Source of the DNA: Paracraurococcus ruber
GTDB taxonomy: Bacteria; Pseudomonadota; Alphaproteobacteria; Acetobacterales; Acetobacteraceae
NCBI RefSeq assembly: GCF_004353985.1
Contig: NZ_SMOA01000003.1
Span: 1 to 64,000, forward strand
Direction of reading: 5' to 3'
DNA: 64,000 nucleotides
Of the stretch, positions 55,493-63,737 are shown one piece after another. The position numbers were made by a program, and so were the translations under genes. Position 1 is the stretch's first letter; each line of letters begins with the position of its first letter. The notes beneath the pieces are model-generated. The model was given only the letters and a program-made list of their open reading frames with translations, did no database searches and was not told the DNA's origin.

Positions 55493-55782
55493 CCGCCCCC
55501 GCCTTGCGGCCCGACGCCGCCGCATGCAGCCGCGATGTGCTGGCCCTGGCCGATCGGCTGGACGCCGCCGCCACCCGCGCCATCGGCAATGCCCAGGCGC
55601 TTCCCTTCGGGTCGGACTGGCTGCTGCTGCTGGCCGACCAGGCGCAGGTCGCGGCCGATGCCCTCGCCACGGTGATGGCTGAGGCCGAGAGCGACGCCTT
55701 CGGCCGCTTCGCGGACCGGCTGCGGCAGAAAGCGCCCGCCTTCGCCTGCGCCCCGCGCCTGCCCTTCACGGCGGAGGGCTGA
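55489..55782 (+). CDS. Early phage protein, unknown function
   Basis: 97 residues, start overlapping the previous stop. All helical: C-S-R-D-V-L-A-L-A-D-R-L-D-A-A-A, F-G-S-D-W-L-L-L-L-A-D-Q-A. Small Ala-rich helical proteins are common in early regions. Not recognised. Confidence 0.5.
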   Translation: MTAPALRPDAAACSRDVLALADRLDAAATRAIGNAQALPFGSDWLLLLADQAQVAADALATVMAEAESDAFGRFADRLRQKAPAFACAPRLPFTAEG

Positions 55783-55786
55783 CGCG

Positions 55787-56704
55787 ATGGCCTGGGAAAA
55801 GCTGGAATTCCGCGCCTCGGCCATGGCCAGCACCGGCGCGCCGCGGGTGACCGTCGCCTATCGGCAGCAGTCGAAGAGCGGCGGGAAGCACCTGACCGCG
55901 AACATCAACCGCCAGCTCGCCGCAGCACTCGGCTGGAAGGAGCGGGAGCGGGTGGAACTGGCCGTCGACCGGGCCACCGGCCGCATCCGGGCGGAGCGGG
56001 CGCAGGCCGGCCGCGCGCTGCACGGCAGCTCGGCCAAGGGGCTGGCCTTCACCGCCCCGCTGCCCTGGCTGGCCGACATGCCGAGCCGGCTGGCCGAGCA
56101 AGTGACGCATGAGATCGAGGCGCCCGGCGTCCTGATCATCACCCTGCCGGACTGGGCGCGCCCTGCCTCGCCCGCGACTGGTGCACGCCCCCTTGCACCA
56201 GTTGCCGCGCCGCCGCCCGCCCCGGTCGCCGCGGCGCCGGCGCCGGCGCCAGCACCCGGCGGCCGCGGCATGCTGACGTCCGAGCAGGAGGCGCTCTTCC
56301 GCCGCCTCTGGCCGGATAGGACCAGATCCGCGTCGGACGTGCTGCGGGCCATCAATGGCCTGCCGGGGCAGCGCTTCGCCGCCAGCACAAGCCTGTACAG
56401 CCTGGCGCAGCGCCTGGGCCTGCCGACGCAGCGGACGGAGACCGACGAAGGCCAACCCGCGCCGCCCCCAGCGCCTGCGCAAGCGGCGCCGGCCTCGGCG
56501 GCCAAGGCGCCGACGCTGTCCCCCAGCAGCGGCGCGGTCATCACCGTGGCCGGCCAGGAAGCCAGGATCCGGGAGGAGGTGCGGGAGTGCCGCGCGGCCG
56601 GCATGGGCGCCCGGGCGATCAAGGAGGAGCTGGGCATCGGCCTGGACGACGTGCATCGCCACCTGGCCGCGATCGCGGCCCAGGAGAAGGGCGTCGCGGC
56701 ATGA
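55787..56704 (+). CDS. Early phage protein with AbrB-like N-terminus
   Basis: 305 residues. N-terminal ~75: strands with K-H-L-T-A-N-I-N-R-Q-L-A-A-A-L-G-W and R-V-E-L-A-V-D-R-A-T-G-R-I, like a swapped-hairpin DNA-binding fold. Two Pro/Ala linkers separate a middle domain (F-R-R-L-W-P-D-R-T-R-S-A-S-D-V-L) and a C-terminal helix-turn-helix (M-G-A-R-A-I-K-E-E-L-G-I). Possibly a regulator; inferred only. Confidence 0.55.
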   Translation: MAWEKLEFRASAMASTGAPRVTVAYRQQSKSGGKHLTANINRQLAAALGWKERERVELAVDRATGRIRAERAQAGRALHGSSAKGLAFTAPLPWLADMPSRLAEQVTHEIEAPGVLIITLPDWARPASPATGARPLAPVAAPPPAPVAAAPAPAPAPGGRGMLTSEQEALFRRLWPDRTRSASDVLRAINGLPGQRFAASTSLYSLAQRLGLPTQRTETDEGQPAPPPAPAQAAPASAAKAPTLSPSSGAVITVAGQEARIREEVRECRAAGMGARAIKEELGIGLDDVHRHLAAIAAQEKGVAA

Positions 56705-56916
56705 GTGACCCCATCACCGATGCCCTGCGGGCGGCCCATCGCGCCGGCGGCATCGCGGAAGCCGAGGAGTGCGCAAGCCTGATGATCCCGCGCGCCATCG
56801 CCGCCTTCCTGCGCGCGCTACCCCGGGTGGTCATCATCAACGGGGGCGGGCTCATCACCGCGCCCGACACGCTGGCCGCCGAGGTCGACCGGGTCACCCG
56901 GAGGACGCGCGCATGA
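56701..56916 (+). CDS. Small early phage protein
   Basis: 71 residues, start overlapping the preceding stop by four bases. Helical with V-V-I-I-N-G-G-G-L-I-T-A-P near residue 50. Unknown function. Confidence 0.5.
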   Translation: MSDPITDALRAAHRAGGIAEAEECASLMIPRAIAAFLRALPRVVIINGGGLITAPDTLAAEVDRVTRRTRA

Positions 56917-57275
56917 TGTCGCATGCCCCGCCCCGCGCGGCGCTGGACGCAGAGCGCACCGCCCTGACCTGGCTGCCGCCCGAGATCCGCGCCGAACACG
57001 CCCTGGCGGTCGCCCTGCGCCATACCGGCGACGGCGAGAACACCGAAGCGGCCGGCGAGGCCGACGCCGAGCGCGCCGGCCGGATGCACCACGCCCTGCG
57101 CGTGCTGGGCTTCACGTTGCGGCCGGAGGAGCCGGACCCGCAGCAGCCCATGACGGCCGGCGGCCTGGCGCAGCTGGCTGGCCTGGTGCTGGCCAGCCTC
57201 GCGCTGCTGGGCTTCGCCGCCTACGGCGCGGCCACCGCGCTGCTGGCGCTGCTGGTGGGAGGTGGCCATGGCTGA
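56913..57275 (+). CDS. Early phage membrane protein
   Basis: 120 residues from ATG 56913, overlapping the preceding stop. Helical soluble N-terminal ~80 residues, then a hydrophobic hairpin or single long span (L-A-G-L-V-L-A-S-L-A-L-L-G-F-A-A-Y-G-A) to the C-terminus. Possible C-tail-anchored inner-membrane protein. Confidence 0.55.
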   Translation: MMSHAPPRAALDAERTALTWLPPEIRAEHALAVALRHTGDGENTEAAGEADAERAGRMHHALRVLGFTLRPEEPDPQQPMTAGGLAQLAGLVLASLALLGFAAYGAATALLALLVGGGHG

Positions 57276-57618
57276 CCTGCCGCAGCGCATCCAGCGCCGT
57301 CGCACGTCCGGCTGGACTCTGCCCGAGGGCGCGATCTGCGTGGACCGCAGCACGCCCTGGGGCAACCCCTTCGTGGTCAGCGAGGATGGCACCGCGGCCG
57401 ATTGCGTGGCGCTGTACCGCCGACTGTTGGGAGGCCTGGTCTGCCTGACCACCCACGCCACGCCGGCGCGGCAGGAAGCGACCCTGCGGCACGTCCAGCG
57501 CCACCTGCCGGAGCTACGTGGCCGCACGCTGGCCTGTTGGTGCCGCCCCGGGCAGCCCTGCCACGCCGATGTGCTGATCGAGCTCGCCAATGCCCCGCTG
57601 GCCTGCGAGGCGGGCTGA
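57268..57618 (+). CDS. DUF4326-domain protein
   Basis: 116 residues from ATG 57268 with GGGAGG just upstream. R-R-R-T-S-G-W-T-L-P, V-D-R-S-T-P-W-G-N-P-F, and L-A-C-W-C-R-P-G-Q-P-C-H-A-D are the hallmarks of DUF4326, a small phage-borne family with a C-W-C-x-P-x-x-C-H motif that may bind metal. Biochemical role not known. Confidence 0.75.
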   Translation: MADLPQRIQRRRTSGWTLPEGAICVDRSTPWGNPFVVSEDGTAADCVALYRRLLGGLVCLTTHATPARQEATLRHVQRHLPELRGRTLACWCRPGQPCHADVLIELANAPLACEAG

Positions 57619-57620
57619 CA

Positions 57621-57992
57621 ATGCCAGACGGCAGCCTCGCGTCCCGCACCCGCCGGCCATCCAGCCTACCGCTTAGCCTGGCGCCACGGTTCCTGCGGCG
57701 CGACCAGGCGGCTGAATATGTCGGTGTCTCGCCGGACGTTTTCACCTGGGAGGTCGCGCAAGGCTGGTGGCCGCCGCCGGTCCGCCGTGGCGCCAAGGGT
57801 GGCCTGGACACCTGGGATCGCCTCGCCCTGGACGATCGTGCCGACATAGTATCGGGCCGGCGGGAGGCGCTGCCGGAGTCTGCGGCCGAGGCCGCGCAGC
57901 AGGCCGCCGCCGAAGCCGCCGCGATCGAGGGAGCCAAGCGTGCCGCGACCCAAAGGCCCGGGCCTAAACCCCGTCCGCCGCAAGCGCGCTGA
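57621..57992 (+). CDS. Probable excisionase-like HTH protein
   Basis: 123 residues. Residues ~20-70 have F-L-R-R-D-Q-A-A-E-Y-V-G-V-S-P-D-V-F-T, the AlpA/excisionase-type winged helix-turn-helix, followed by a long Ala/Glu-rich helix. Its end overlaps the integrase start by 53 bases. Location beside the integrase suggests directing excision. Confidence 0.7.
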   Translation: MPDGSLASRTRRPSSLPLSLAPRFLRRDQAAEYVGVSPDVFTWEVAQGWWPPPVRRGAKGGLDTWDRLALDDRADIVSGRREALPESAAEAAQQAAAEAAAIEGAKRAATQRPGPKPRPPQAR

Positions 57993-59154
57993 CGGCACCG
58001 CCACCTTCGACTGGTACCACCGCCCGACCGGCCGCCTGATCGGCCGGGAGCGCGACGGCATGCCGCGCGAGAGGGCGCTGGCGATCGCCGCCGAGATGGA
58101 CGAGGACATGCGCGCGCCGTCCGGCCCGCCCTCCGGCAGCTTCGGCGAGCTCTGCGCCCTCTACCTGGCCAGCCCGAAATTCAAACGGCGCGCGCCCCGG
58201 ACTCAGCAGGAATACCGCGACCATATCGAGATCCTGCGCAGTGCCTGGGAGGGCGTGCCCGTGGCCGGGATCACCCGGAAGGCGGTTGCCGTGCTGCACG
58301 CCGGGTATGCCGCCACGCCTTGGCGCGGCAACGCCATCCTGCGGACCCTGCGCCTGGTGCTGAACTTCGGCATCCATGACCTCGAGCTGCCCGGGCTGGT
58401 GCGGAACCCGGCCGCGCATTTCGACCTGCACGAAACCAGCCCGCGCAGCCAGGTCTGGGACCAGGCGCGGATCGACGCCTTCCTGGATGCGGCCACGGCC
58501 GTGGCGCCCCGGATGCGGAAGGCACTGGCTTTGCTGCTCTACACCGCCCAGCGGCCCGGCGATGTGCTGACCATGGCGCGACCGATGATGTGGCAGGACG
58601 GGGAGGGGAGGACCTGGATCCGCTTACGCCAGGCGAAGACCGGCGAGGCCGTGGATGTGCCCTGCCACGCCCGGCTGGGGGCGGAGCTGGCGGCGCCGGA
58701 GCCGCCGGCGAAGCCCGGCGCGCAGCCGAGCACGCTGCTGCTGCCCAGCCCGCGCGGCCTGCCCTGGCGCATGAGGAACTTCGCCCGGATGTGGGATCGG
58801 GTGGTGGCGCGGGCGAACCTTCGCCTTGCCCGCCAGGCGCTGCGGGCCCGGGGTGGCCTGCCGCTGGCGCGGGTGGAGGAGGCGCGGGAGGCGGCGAAAG
58901 CGGCGGTGCGAGCGGCGCTGATCAGCGACCTGCAGCGCCGAGACCTACGGCGGACCGGCGTGGTGCAGCTCGCTCTGGCCGGCGCGACCATCCCGCAGAT
59001 TGCCGCGCTGACGGGCTGGAAGATCGACCATGCCCAGCGGATCGTTGAGACCTATCTGCCGCGGCGCGGCGAGGTAGCGCTGGGTGGGGTGGAACGCTGG
59101 GAGGCGGCGCCGGCGCCGAAAGTGGTGCCGCTGGCCGGGCGGAAGCGGCGGTGA
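57940..59154 (+). CDS. int: Tyrosine-type phage integrase
   Basis: 404 residues from GTG 57940 (GAGGGAG upstream). N-terminal arm/core-binding domains to ~165, catalytic domain with Arg205 in Y-T-A-Q-R-P-G-D, Arg337 in D-L-R-R-T and nucleophile Tyr372 in E-T-Y-L-P-R. In the second box the usual His (H-x-x-R) is Arg334. It should join attP to the tRNA-Arg site; about 1.8 kb from attR. Confidence 0.92.
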   Translation: MPRPKGPGLNPVRRKRADGTATFDWYHRPTGRLIGRERDGMPRERALAIAAEMDEDMRAPSGPPSGSFGELCALYLASPKFKRRAPRTQQEYRDHIEILRSAWEGVPVAGITRKAVAVLHAGYAATPWRGNAILRTLRLVLNFGIHDLELPGLVRNPAAHFDLHETSPRSQVWDQARIDAFLDAATAVAPRMRKALALLLYTAQRPGDVLTMARPMMWQDGEGRTWIRLRQAKTGEAVDVPCHARLGAELAAPEPPAKPGAQPSTLLLPSPRGLPWRMRNFARMWDRVVARANLRLARQALRARGGLPLARVEEAREAAKAAVRAALISDLQRRDLRRTGVVQLALAGATIPQIAALTGWKIDHAQRIVETYLPRRGEVALGGVERWEAAPAPKVVPLAGRKRR

Positions 59155-59353
59155 AGGCGTTCGCTCTGGCGCTGTCCCGCTTGCGGTGGATCAAATGCCT
59201 GCACCCAACGCTCCATGTAATCTTCGCGTCTTGGCCTACAGGAGCCATGCTGACATGCATCTATCTTGGCGACGGTAACTTTCAACCCGAAGTATAATAT
59301 CAGAGCAGGCAAGTGATTTAGGCCAGATAGGTTCAGGTCGCTGGGGGATTGGC

Positions 59354-59575
59354 ATGCAGATCGGCTGGACTCAGACACGACACACCAGTGTCGCGCTTAT
59401 CTCAGCGTCGGTTGCTGGATTTGGCCTGTTGCTTATGGCCAGCACCACTGCGGCGACCTGGATATGGCAGATCAAGCGGCCGGATGGCTCATTGTTTCAA
59501 GGGGCCGAGCCGAGCCGCGAGAAAGCCATGACAACCGTGGAGACCGTCTTGCTGCGACTGCTCGACCGCACCTGA
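59354..59575 (+). CDS. Small one-span membrane protein
   Basis: 73 residues, GGGGG just upstream of ATG 59354. Membrane segment V-A-L-I-S-A-S-V-A-G-F-G-L-L-L-M-A, then W-I-W-Q-I-K-R-P-D-G-S-L-F and a charged C-terminus. Part of the right-end cargo; unknown role. Confidence 0.5.
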   Translation: MQIGWTQTRHTSVALISASVAGFGLLLMASTTAATWIWQIKRPDGSLFQGAEPSREKAMTTVETVLLRLLDRT

Positions 59576-59680
59576 AGCGTAGAACTAGTGGCCAAAATCT
59601 TACGCTTGGTACCCATCGCGCCATAGCCGCTCTCGACCCAAAAGCAGACGCCCGGCTCGTTTGCCGGTAGAACGGCCCGC

Positions 59681-60166
59681 ATGATGGGACACGCAAACAT
59701 CCAAGTGCAACGCGCAGACCATGTCGGCTTTGCGGTTGCGTCTCTCGATGAGAGCCTTCGGTTCTGGGTTGATGGGCTCGGCGCGCGGCTCGTGCGGACG
59801 GGTGGGATGGGGGGCGAGTTCCTCGGCCAGGTGACGGGGGCACATGGGGCACGGGTGCGCTTGGCGATAGTGTCGTTGGCGGATCAGACGATCGAACTCT
59901 TGGAATATCAGGGCCTGGACCGGCCGAGCGCGCCGGCCAAACCGTTCGACCCGGGCTTCGCGCATCTCGCTCTCGTGGTCGACGATATCGACGCGCTCCT
60001 CGCGCGGATCGCTGCCTATGGTTGGATGGCACAGGGCACACCCCAGCCAATCGCGAGCGGCGCGCGGGCCGGAACGCGGGTGATCTACGCCGTTGGTCCT
60101 GACGGCGCAACGATCGAGTTCATGCAGCCGCCTCTGGTGACGGTGACCACTGATCCCACCAGTTGA
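59681..60166 (+). CDS. VOC-family (glyoxalase-like) enzyme
   Basis: 161 residues, two paired beta-alpha-beta-beta-beta modules. The four metal ligands of the family are in place: H in A-D-H-V-G-F, E in T-I-E-L-L-E, H in F-A-H-L-A-L and E in T-I-E-F-M-Q. The layout resembles methylmalonyl-CoA epimerase/glyoxalase I relatives; substrate unknown. Sits between integrase and attR, so it is cargo. Weak ribosome site. Confidence 0.8.
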   Translation: MMGHANIQVQRADHVGFAVASLDESLRFWVDGLGARLVRTGGMGGEFLGQVTGAHGARVRLAIVSLADQTIELLEYQGLDRPSAPAKPFDPGFAHLALVVDDIDALLARIAAYGWMAQGTPQPIASGARAGTRVIYAVGPDGATIEFMQPPLVTVTTDPTS

Positions 60167-60602
60167 GGGGCCGCTTTCCGCCCAAGTCCGACCTACTGCG
60201 CGGGTACCAAGCGTCAGGTTTTATCCACTAGGACGGAGTGGTAAGAGGCGTTGCCCGCACCGACGGTGGTGCCGCTGGCCGAGCGGAGGCGGCGGTGATG
60301 TTTATGCCTCCTCTCACAAGTGCAAACCGCATCACAATTCAGTCTTGACTTGCCCGATTCGTCAACATCCGGAGTCGGCAAATTAAGGCCCAAGAAACCA
60401 ACGCCCCACCGCAAATTATCGCCTTCTGCGCGATAATCCGGAGAGTTTCTTGACTCCGGGGTAGTATTCACCCCAATTGGATGTCGGTGCCGTCACTGCA
60501 CTCCTCTCCTGCCCGGTCCGCCCGCAGCGCCTTCTGGCCGCGGGGCGCATGGGGCGTCTCGGAGCGGCGAGCTCGTCCTCGCCAGATGGAGTGGAGGTTG
60601 CC
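60167..60602. other. Gene-free right-arm stretch, A+T-richer
   Basis: About 435 bases before a small ORF. It contains an integrase 3' relic (60248-60298) and then an A+T-richer segment around 60300-60480 without a convincing gene or hairpin. Confidence 0.45.
60248..60298 (+). pseudogene. Integrase C-terminus relic
   Basis: Translates to A-L-P-A-P-T-V-V-P-L-A-E-R-R-R-R then TGA, closely matching the end of the intact integrase (A-A-P-A-P-K-V-V-P-L-A-G-R-K-R-R). Nothing upstream matches the rest of the gene. Confidence 0.7.
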
Positions 60603-60725
60603 ATGTCCCGATGGGACGACAGGGCCGTGTTCGTTCGCGAATACGACCGGGTCCGGTACGGCCGCCAGGAGCGTGTGCGCGCTCACTGGCGGTCGTGGCC
60701 GATGCAGTTGAAACTGACGTTCTAG
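60603..60725 (+). CDS. Possible 40-residue basic protein
   Basis: Starts at ATG 60603 with GTGGAGG upstream: M-S-R-W-D-D-R-A-V-F-V-R-E-Y-D, ending M-Q-L-K-L-T-F. Many Arg and aromatic residues. Last reading frame before attR. No family recognised. Confidence 0.4.
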   Translation: MSRWDDRAVFVREYDRVRYGRQERVRAHWRSWPMQLKLTF

Positions 60726-60924
60726 CAGAGCGGTCAGAGTAGAGCGGTGACGGCACCGCCCTCTCGGGTTCTCCCATCAATCGCCAAAAGCGTCAACGAC
60801 CTTGGAGATCCTCCCGTACACGGCGGGAGACGCTGAGGCGCACCAGGACACTGCCGGGTTCTGCAACGCCTGTTGCAAAACACCCGGATGCAGCAACGGG
60901 CGCGGTCCGTAAGTGCTTGAAGAT

Positions 60925-60970
60925 TGGTGTCCCCGGCGGGATTCGAACCCACGGCCCCCAGATTAGGAAT
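60925..60970. repeat. Right attachment site (attR)
   Basis: 46 bases identical to 17032-17077, from the CCA end to the anticodon loop of the intact tRNA. The element supplies this half, so the tRNA stays functional after integration. Confidence 0.9.
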
Positions 60971-61001
60971 CTGGTGCTCTATCCTGCTGAGCTACGGAGA
61001 C
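60925..61001 (-). tRNA. tRNA-Arg (anticodon CCT)
   Basis: 77 bases including an encoded CCA. Acceptor stem GTCTCCG pairs with CGGGGAC (one G-U), D-stem GCTC/GAGC, anticodon stem CCAGA/TCTGG with loop TTCCTAA, and T-arm GTGGG-TTCGAAT-CCCGC. Reads AGG codons. It is the prophage integration target. Confidence 0.95.
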
Positions 61002-61141
61002 GCTCACTCGTAGCTAGCATGCCCGGCGGCGCAGATGAAGCGCCCCGCCCCGCTCCCGCCTGCCCCGGTGCGGCGCCGCAAGCAACCCCCGCCCCCAGGC
61101 CTCCGTTCCGGAACAGCGACCCAACGAGGAGGCTTCACCCC

Positions 61142-61651
61142 ATGGCTTCGTCCATCAAGGACATCTACATCACCGGTCTCGTCAACGCCCATGCGCTCGA
61201 GGAACAGGCAATCTCGCTGCTCTCCCGCCAAGCGGAGCGGATCGAGTCCTATCCCGAGATGCTGCAGCAGATCCGGCTGCACATCGAGGAATCCCGCCGC
61301 CAGGCAACGCGGCTCGAGGAGATTCTCGCCTCCCTCGGCACCAGCCATTCCACACTGAAGGACCTTGCCACCAAGCTCACCGGCACGCTGGCGGCGCTGG
61401 CGCATGTGCCGATGCAGGACGAGGTGATGAAGAACACCTTTGCCAACTTCGCCTTCGAGCATTTCGAGATCGCCTCCTACCGCTCCCTGCTCACGATGGC
61501 AGAGTTGGCCGGCGACAACTCCGGCCCGAAGCTGCTGCAGGAAAGCCTGAACGAGGAGATCCGGATGGCGAAGTGGATCGAGGACAATCTCGATGCCACC
61601 ACCCGCACATACATGCAGCGGACCGCCAGCGGCCAGAAAGCCGGCATCTGA
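61142..61651 (+). CDS. Ferritin-like DUF892 (YciE/YciF family) protein
   Basis: 169 residues. Four-helix bundle with ligand-type residues: L-E-E-Q-A near 20, H-I-E-E-S-R-R-Q near 50, F-E-H-F-E-I-A-S-Y and L-N-E-E-I-R-M-A. YciF proteins are stress-linked ferritin-like proteins of uncertain function. ATG 61142 follows GAGGAGG. Confidence 0.85.
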   Translation: MASSIKDIYITGLVNAHALEEQAISLLSRQAERIESYPEMLQQIRLHIEESRRQATRLEEILASLGTSHSTLKDLATKLTGTLAALAHVPMQDEVMKNTFANFAFEHFEIASYRSLLTMAELAGDNSGPKLLQESLNEEIRMAKWIEDNLDATTRTYMQRTASGQKAGI

Positions 61652-61723
61652 TCCGCCTGATGCGCTGACAAGATGCCGGCGCCGTGCCGGCTTGCCGGCC
61701 GATGCCGGCACCGGCCTGGGGGA

Positions 61724-62671
61724 TCAGCGGCGGCGGAAGCGTTCCACCGCGCCCACCAGCGCGGTGCGCACGCCGGGTTCCAGCGCGGAATGCCCGGCAT
61801 CCGGCACCACGGTCAGCCGCGCACGCGGCCAGGCGGCAACCAAGTCGAAGGCGGTCTCGGCCGGGCAGACCATGTCGTAGCGGCCCTGCACCACCTCGGC
61901 CGGGATGTGGGCGATGCGGTGCATATGCGCGAGCAGCCCGCCCTCCGGCAGGAAGAGGTCATGCGCGAAGTAATGCGCCTCGATCCGCGCGAGCCCCAGC
62001 GCGGTGCGATCCTGCGCGAAGCTCGCCACCGTGTCCGGGCTGGGGAGCAGGGTCGAGCAGGACCCCTCATACTGGCTCCAGGCCCGCGCCGCCGGCAGGT
62101 GGATCATCGGGTCGGGGTCGCAGAGCCGCCGCAGATAGGATCCGAGGATGTCGCCCCGCTCCTCCGGCGGCAGATGCTCGACGAAGGCCGACCAGGCATC
62201 GGGAAAGATGCGCCGGAGGCCCGTGAGAAACCATTCCACTTCCTCATGCCGGCCGAGAAAGACGCCGCGCAGCACGCAGCCCGTGACCCGGTCCGGATGC
62301 GCCTGGGCATAGGCAAGGGCGAGGGTGGAGCCCCAGGACCCGCCGAAGAGCAGCCACTTGTCGATGCCGAGCGATCGCCGCAGCGCCTCGATATCCGAGA
62401 CGAGGTGAGGCGTGGTGTTGTCCCGCAACTCGCCCAGCGGGCGGGACCGCCCGGCGCCCCGCTGGTCGAAGATCACCACGCGCCAATGGCCGGGGTCGAA
62501 GAAACGGCGATGCACCGCGCCAGCGCCGGCGCCGGGCCCGCCATGCAGGAACAGGACCGGCTGGCCGCGGGGGTTGCCCACCTGCTCCCAGTACATCACG
62601 TGCCCGCCCGACAGGGGCAGCAATCCGGTCTCGTAGGGGGCAATGTCGGGGAACAGGTCGCCGCGCGGCAT
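61724..62671 (-). CDS. pip: Proline iminopeptidase
   Basis: 315 residues. Oxyanion H-G-G-P-G-A-G near 45, D-Q-R-G-A-G-R-S, nucleophile Ser in F-G-G-S-W-G-S-T, Asp in Q-G-R-Y-D-M-V-C-P and His in D-A-G-H-S-A. Cuts N-terminal proline from peptides in the cytoplasm. The homology starts at M-P-R-G-D-L-F; the frame is open upstream but lacks similarity. Confidence 0.92.
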   Translation of the reverse strand: MPRGDLFPDIAPYETGLLPLSGGHVMYWEQVGNPRGQPVLFLHGGPGAGAGAVHRRFFDPGHWRVVIFDQRGAGRSRPLGELRDNTTPHLVSDIEALRRSLGIDKWLLFGGSWGSTLALAYAQAHPDRVTGCVLRGVFLGRHEEVEWFLTGLRRIFPDAWSAFVEHLPPEERGDILGSYLRRLCDPDPMIHLPAARAWSQYEGSCSTLLPSPDTVASFAQDRTALGLARIEAHYFAHDLFLPEGGLLAHMHRIAHIPAEVVQGRYDMVCPAETAFDLVAAWPRARLTVVPDAGHSALEPGVRTALVGAVERFRRR

Positions 62672-62828
62672 GGGCCGCACTATCGCCACGCGGCGCGGCG
62701 CGGGCAACAGCGGCTTCGGCGGAAAGATGCGCGGCGGGCCGCCCGGCCCGACCCGCCGCGGCGATTCCTGCCCCGCCGCGGCGCTGCCCCCTTCGCCTTT
62801 CGCGCTGGCATGCCTACCTTCCCCCGCA

Positions 62829-63584
62829 ATGCCGGTCCCGTCCCCCGCCCCGCCCCGACCCCAAGCGGCCGATCCCCTGCCGCGCTGCGGCGTCTGCGGC
62901 ACGGGCAGCCGGCAACCGCCGTTCCGTCCCAGCCCGCCGGAACAGGCGCCCGACCTCGACCTGCGGCCGGGGGAGCCGGTGCGGTCCACCATGTCGCGCT
63001 GGCTGCAGCAATGCCCGTCCTGCGGCTATGCCGCGCCGAACATCACGAAGGCGCATCCCGCCGCGGCGCAGGCGGTGGCGGCGGCGCCCTTCCGGGCCCT
63101 GCTGGCGGAAGCCGGCTACCCGCCCCTGGCCCGCCGCTTCCTGGTCTGGGCCCATGTGCTGGAGGAGACGGGGGCGCTGCACGCGGCGGCCGAGGCGACG
63201 CTGCAGGCGGCCTGGGTAGCGGACGACCTGGGCAAGGACGACCTGGCGCGGATGTGGCGGCTGGACGCGGTGGCGCTATGGCGGGGGGGCCCGCCGCTGG
63301 ACCCGGAGCAGACGGTGCGCGTCATCGATGCCCTGCGACGGGCCGAAGCCTGGGCGGATGCCTCCGCCACGGGGGAGGCGCTGGGCCTCGCCGACCCGCC
63401 AGAGGCGGTGGCGCAGGTACTGAGCCTGGAATTGCGGTTGATCGCGGCCCGCGATGCCGGGCGGCACACCGTGGCCAGCGCCCTTCCGCCGCCGGCGCGG
63501 CGGCCGCATGTCACACACCAGAAGCTGGCGGGCCGCGGCGAAGGCTTCGTGGCGAAGTTGAAGCGCTGGCTCGGTCGCGGCTGA
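62829..63584 (+). CDS. Zinc-ribbon, helical-repeat protein (DUF2225-like)
   Basis: 251 residues. Two Cys pairs, C-G-V-C and C-P-S-C-G-Y-A-A-P-N, make a zinc ribbon; the ~150 following residues are helical repeats (A-L-L-A-E-A-G-Y-P-P-L-A-R-R). The C-Pair-plus-helices layout resembles DUF2225. Basic C-terminus (K-L-K-R-W-L-G-R-G). Function unknown. Confidence 0.65.
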   Translation: MPVPSPAPPRPQAADPLPRCGVCGTGSRQPPFRPSPPEQAPDLDLRPGEPVRSTMSRWLQQCPSCGYAAPNITKAHPAAAQAVAAAPFRALLAEAGYPPLARRFLVWAHVLEETGALHAAAEATLQAAWVADDLGKDDLARMWRLDAVALWRGGPPLDPEQTVRVIDALRRAEAWADASATGEALGLADPPEAVAQVLSLELRLIAARDAGRHTVASALPPPARRPHVTHQKLAGRGEGFVAKLKRWLGRG

Positions 63585-63718
63585 AGGCCGCGGCGCTGCC
63601 GCTGGGCCGGCTACCAGGGGCGGATCGACCAGCCAGGGCCGGGCCGGGGCATCGCCGTGGGCCTGCGGCAGCGCGGCGGGGCATCAGCCGGCACGACCCT
63701 GGTTGGCTCAGTGTAAGT

Positions 63719-63732
63719 TATGTTATAACATA
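63719..63732. promoter_or_regulatory. Candidate Zur operator
   Basis: Perfect 14-bp palindrome TATGTTATAACATA, six bases... five bases before the ATG of the metal-binding protein. TGTTATAACA is the core of known Zur boxes. It would place the transporter under zinc repression. Confidence 0.7.
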
Positions 63733-63737
63733 GCAAA

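Larger units (their letters stand above)
17032..60970. mobile_element. Siphovirus-type prophage integrated in tRNA-Arg(CCT)
   Basis: Bounded by the 46-bp direct repeats. Contents in order: disrupted kinase with IS5-family insertion, cargo, tail fibres and tail, head, packaging, replication, switch, early genes, excisionase and integrase. HK97-type head genes with a long tape measure and tail tip indicate a non-contractile long-tailed phage. All structural classes are present and open, so the particle genes look intact; I recognised no endolysin. The integrase lies near the right end and the tRNA is rebuilt there. Confidence 0.9.
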
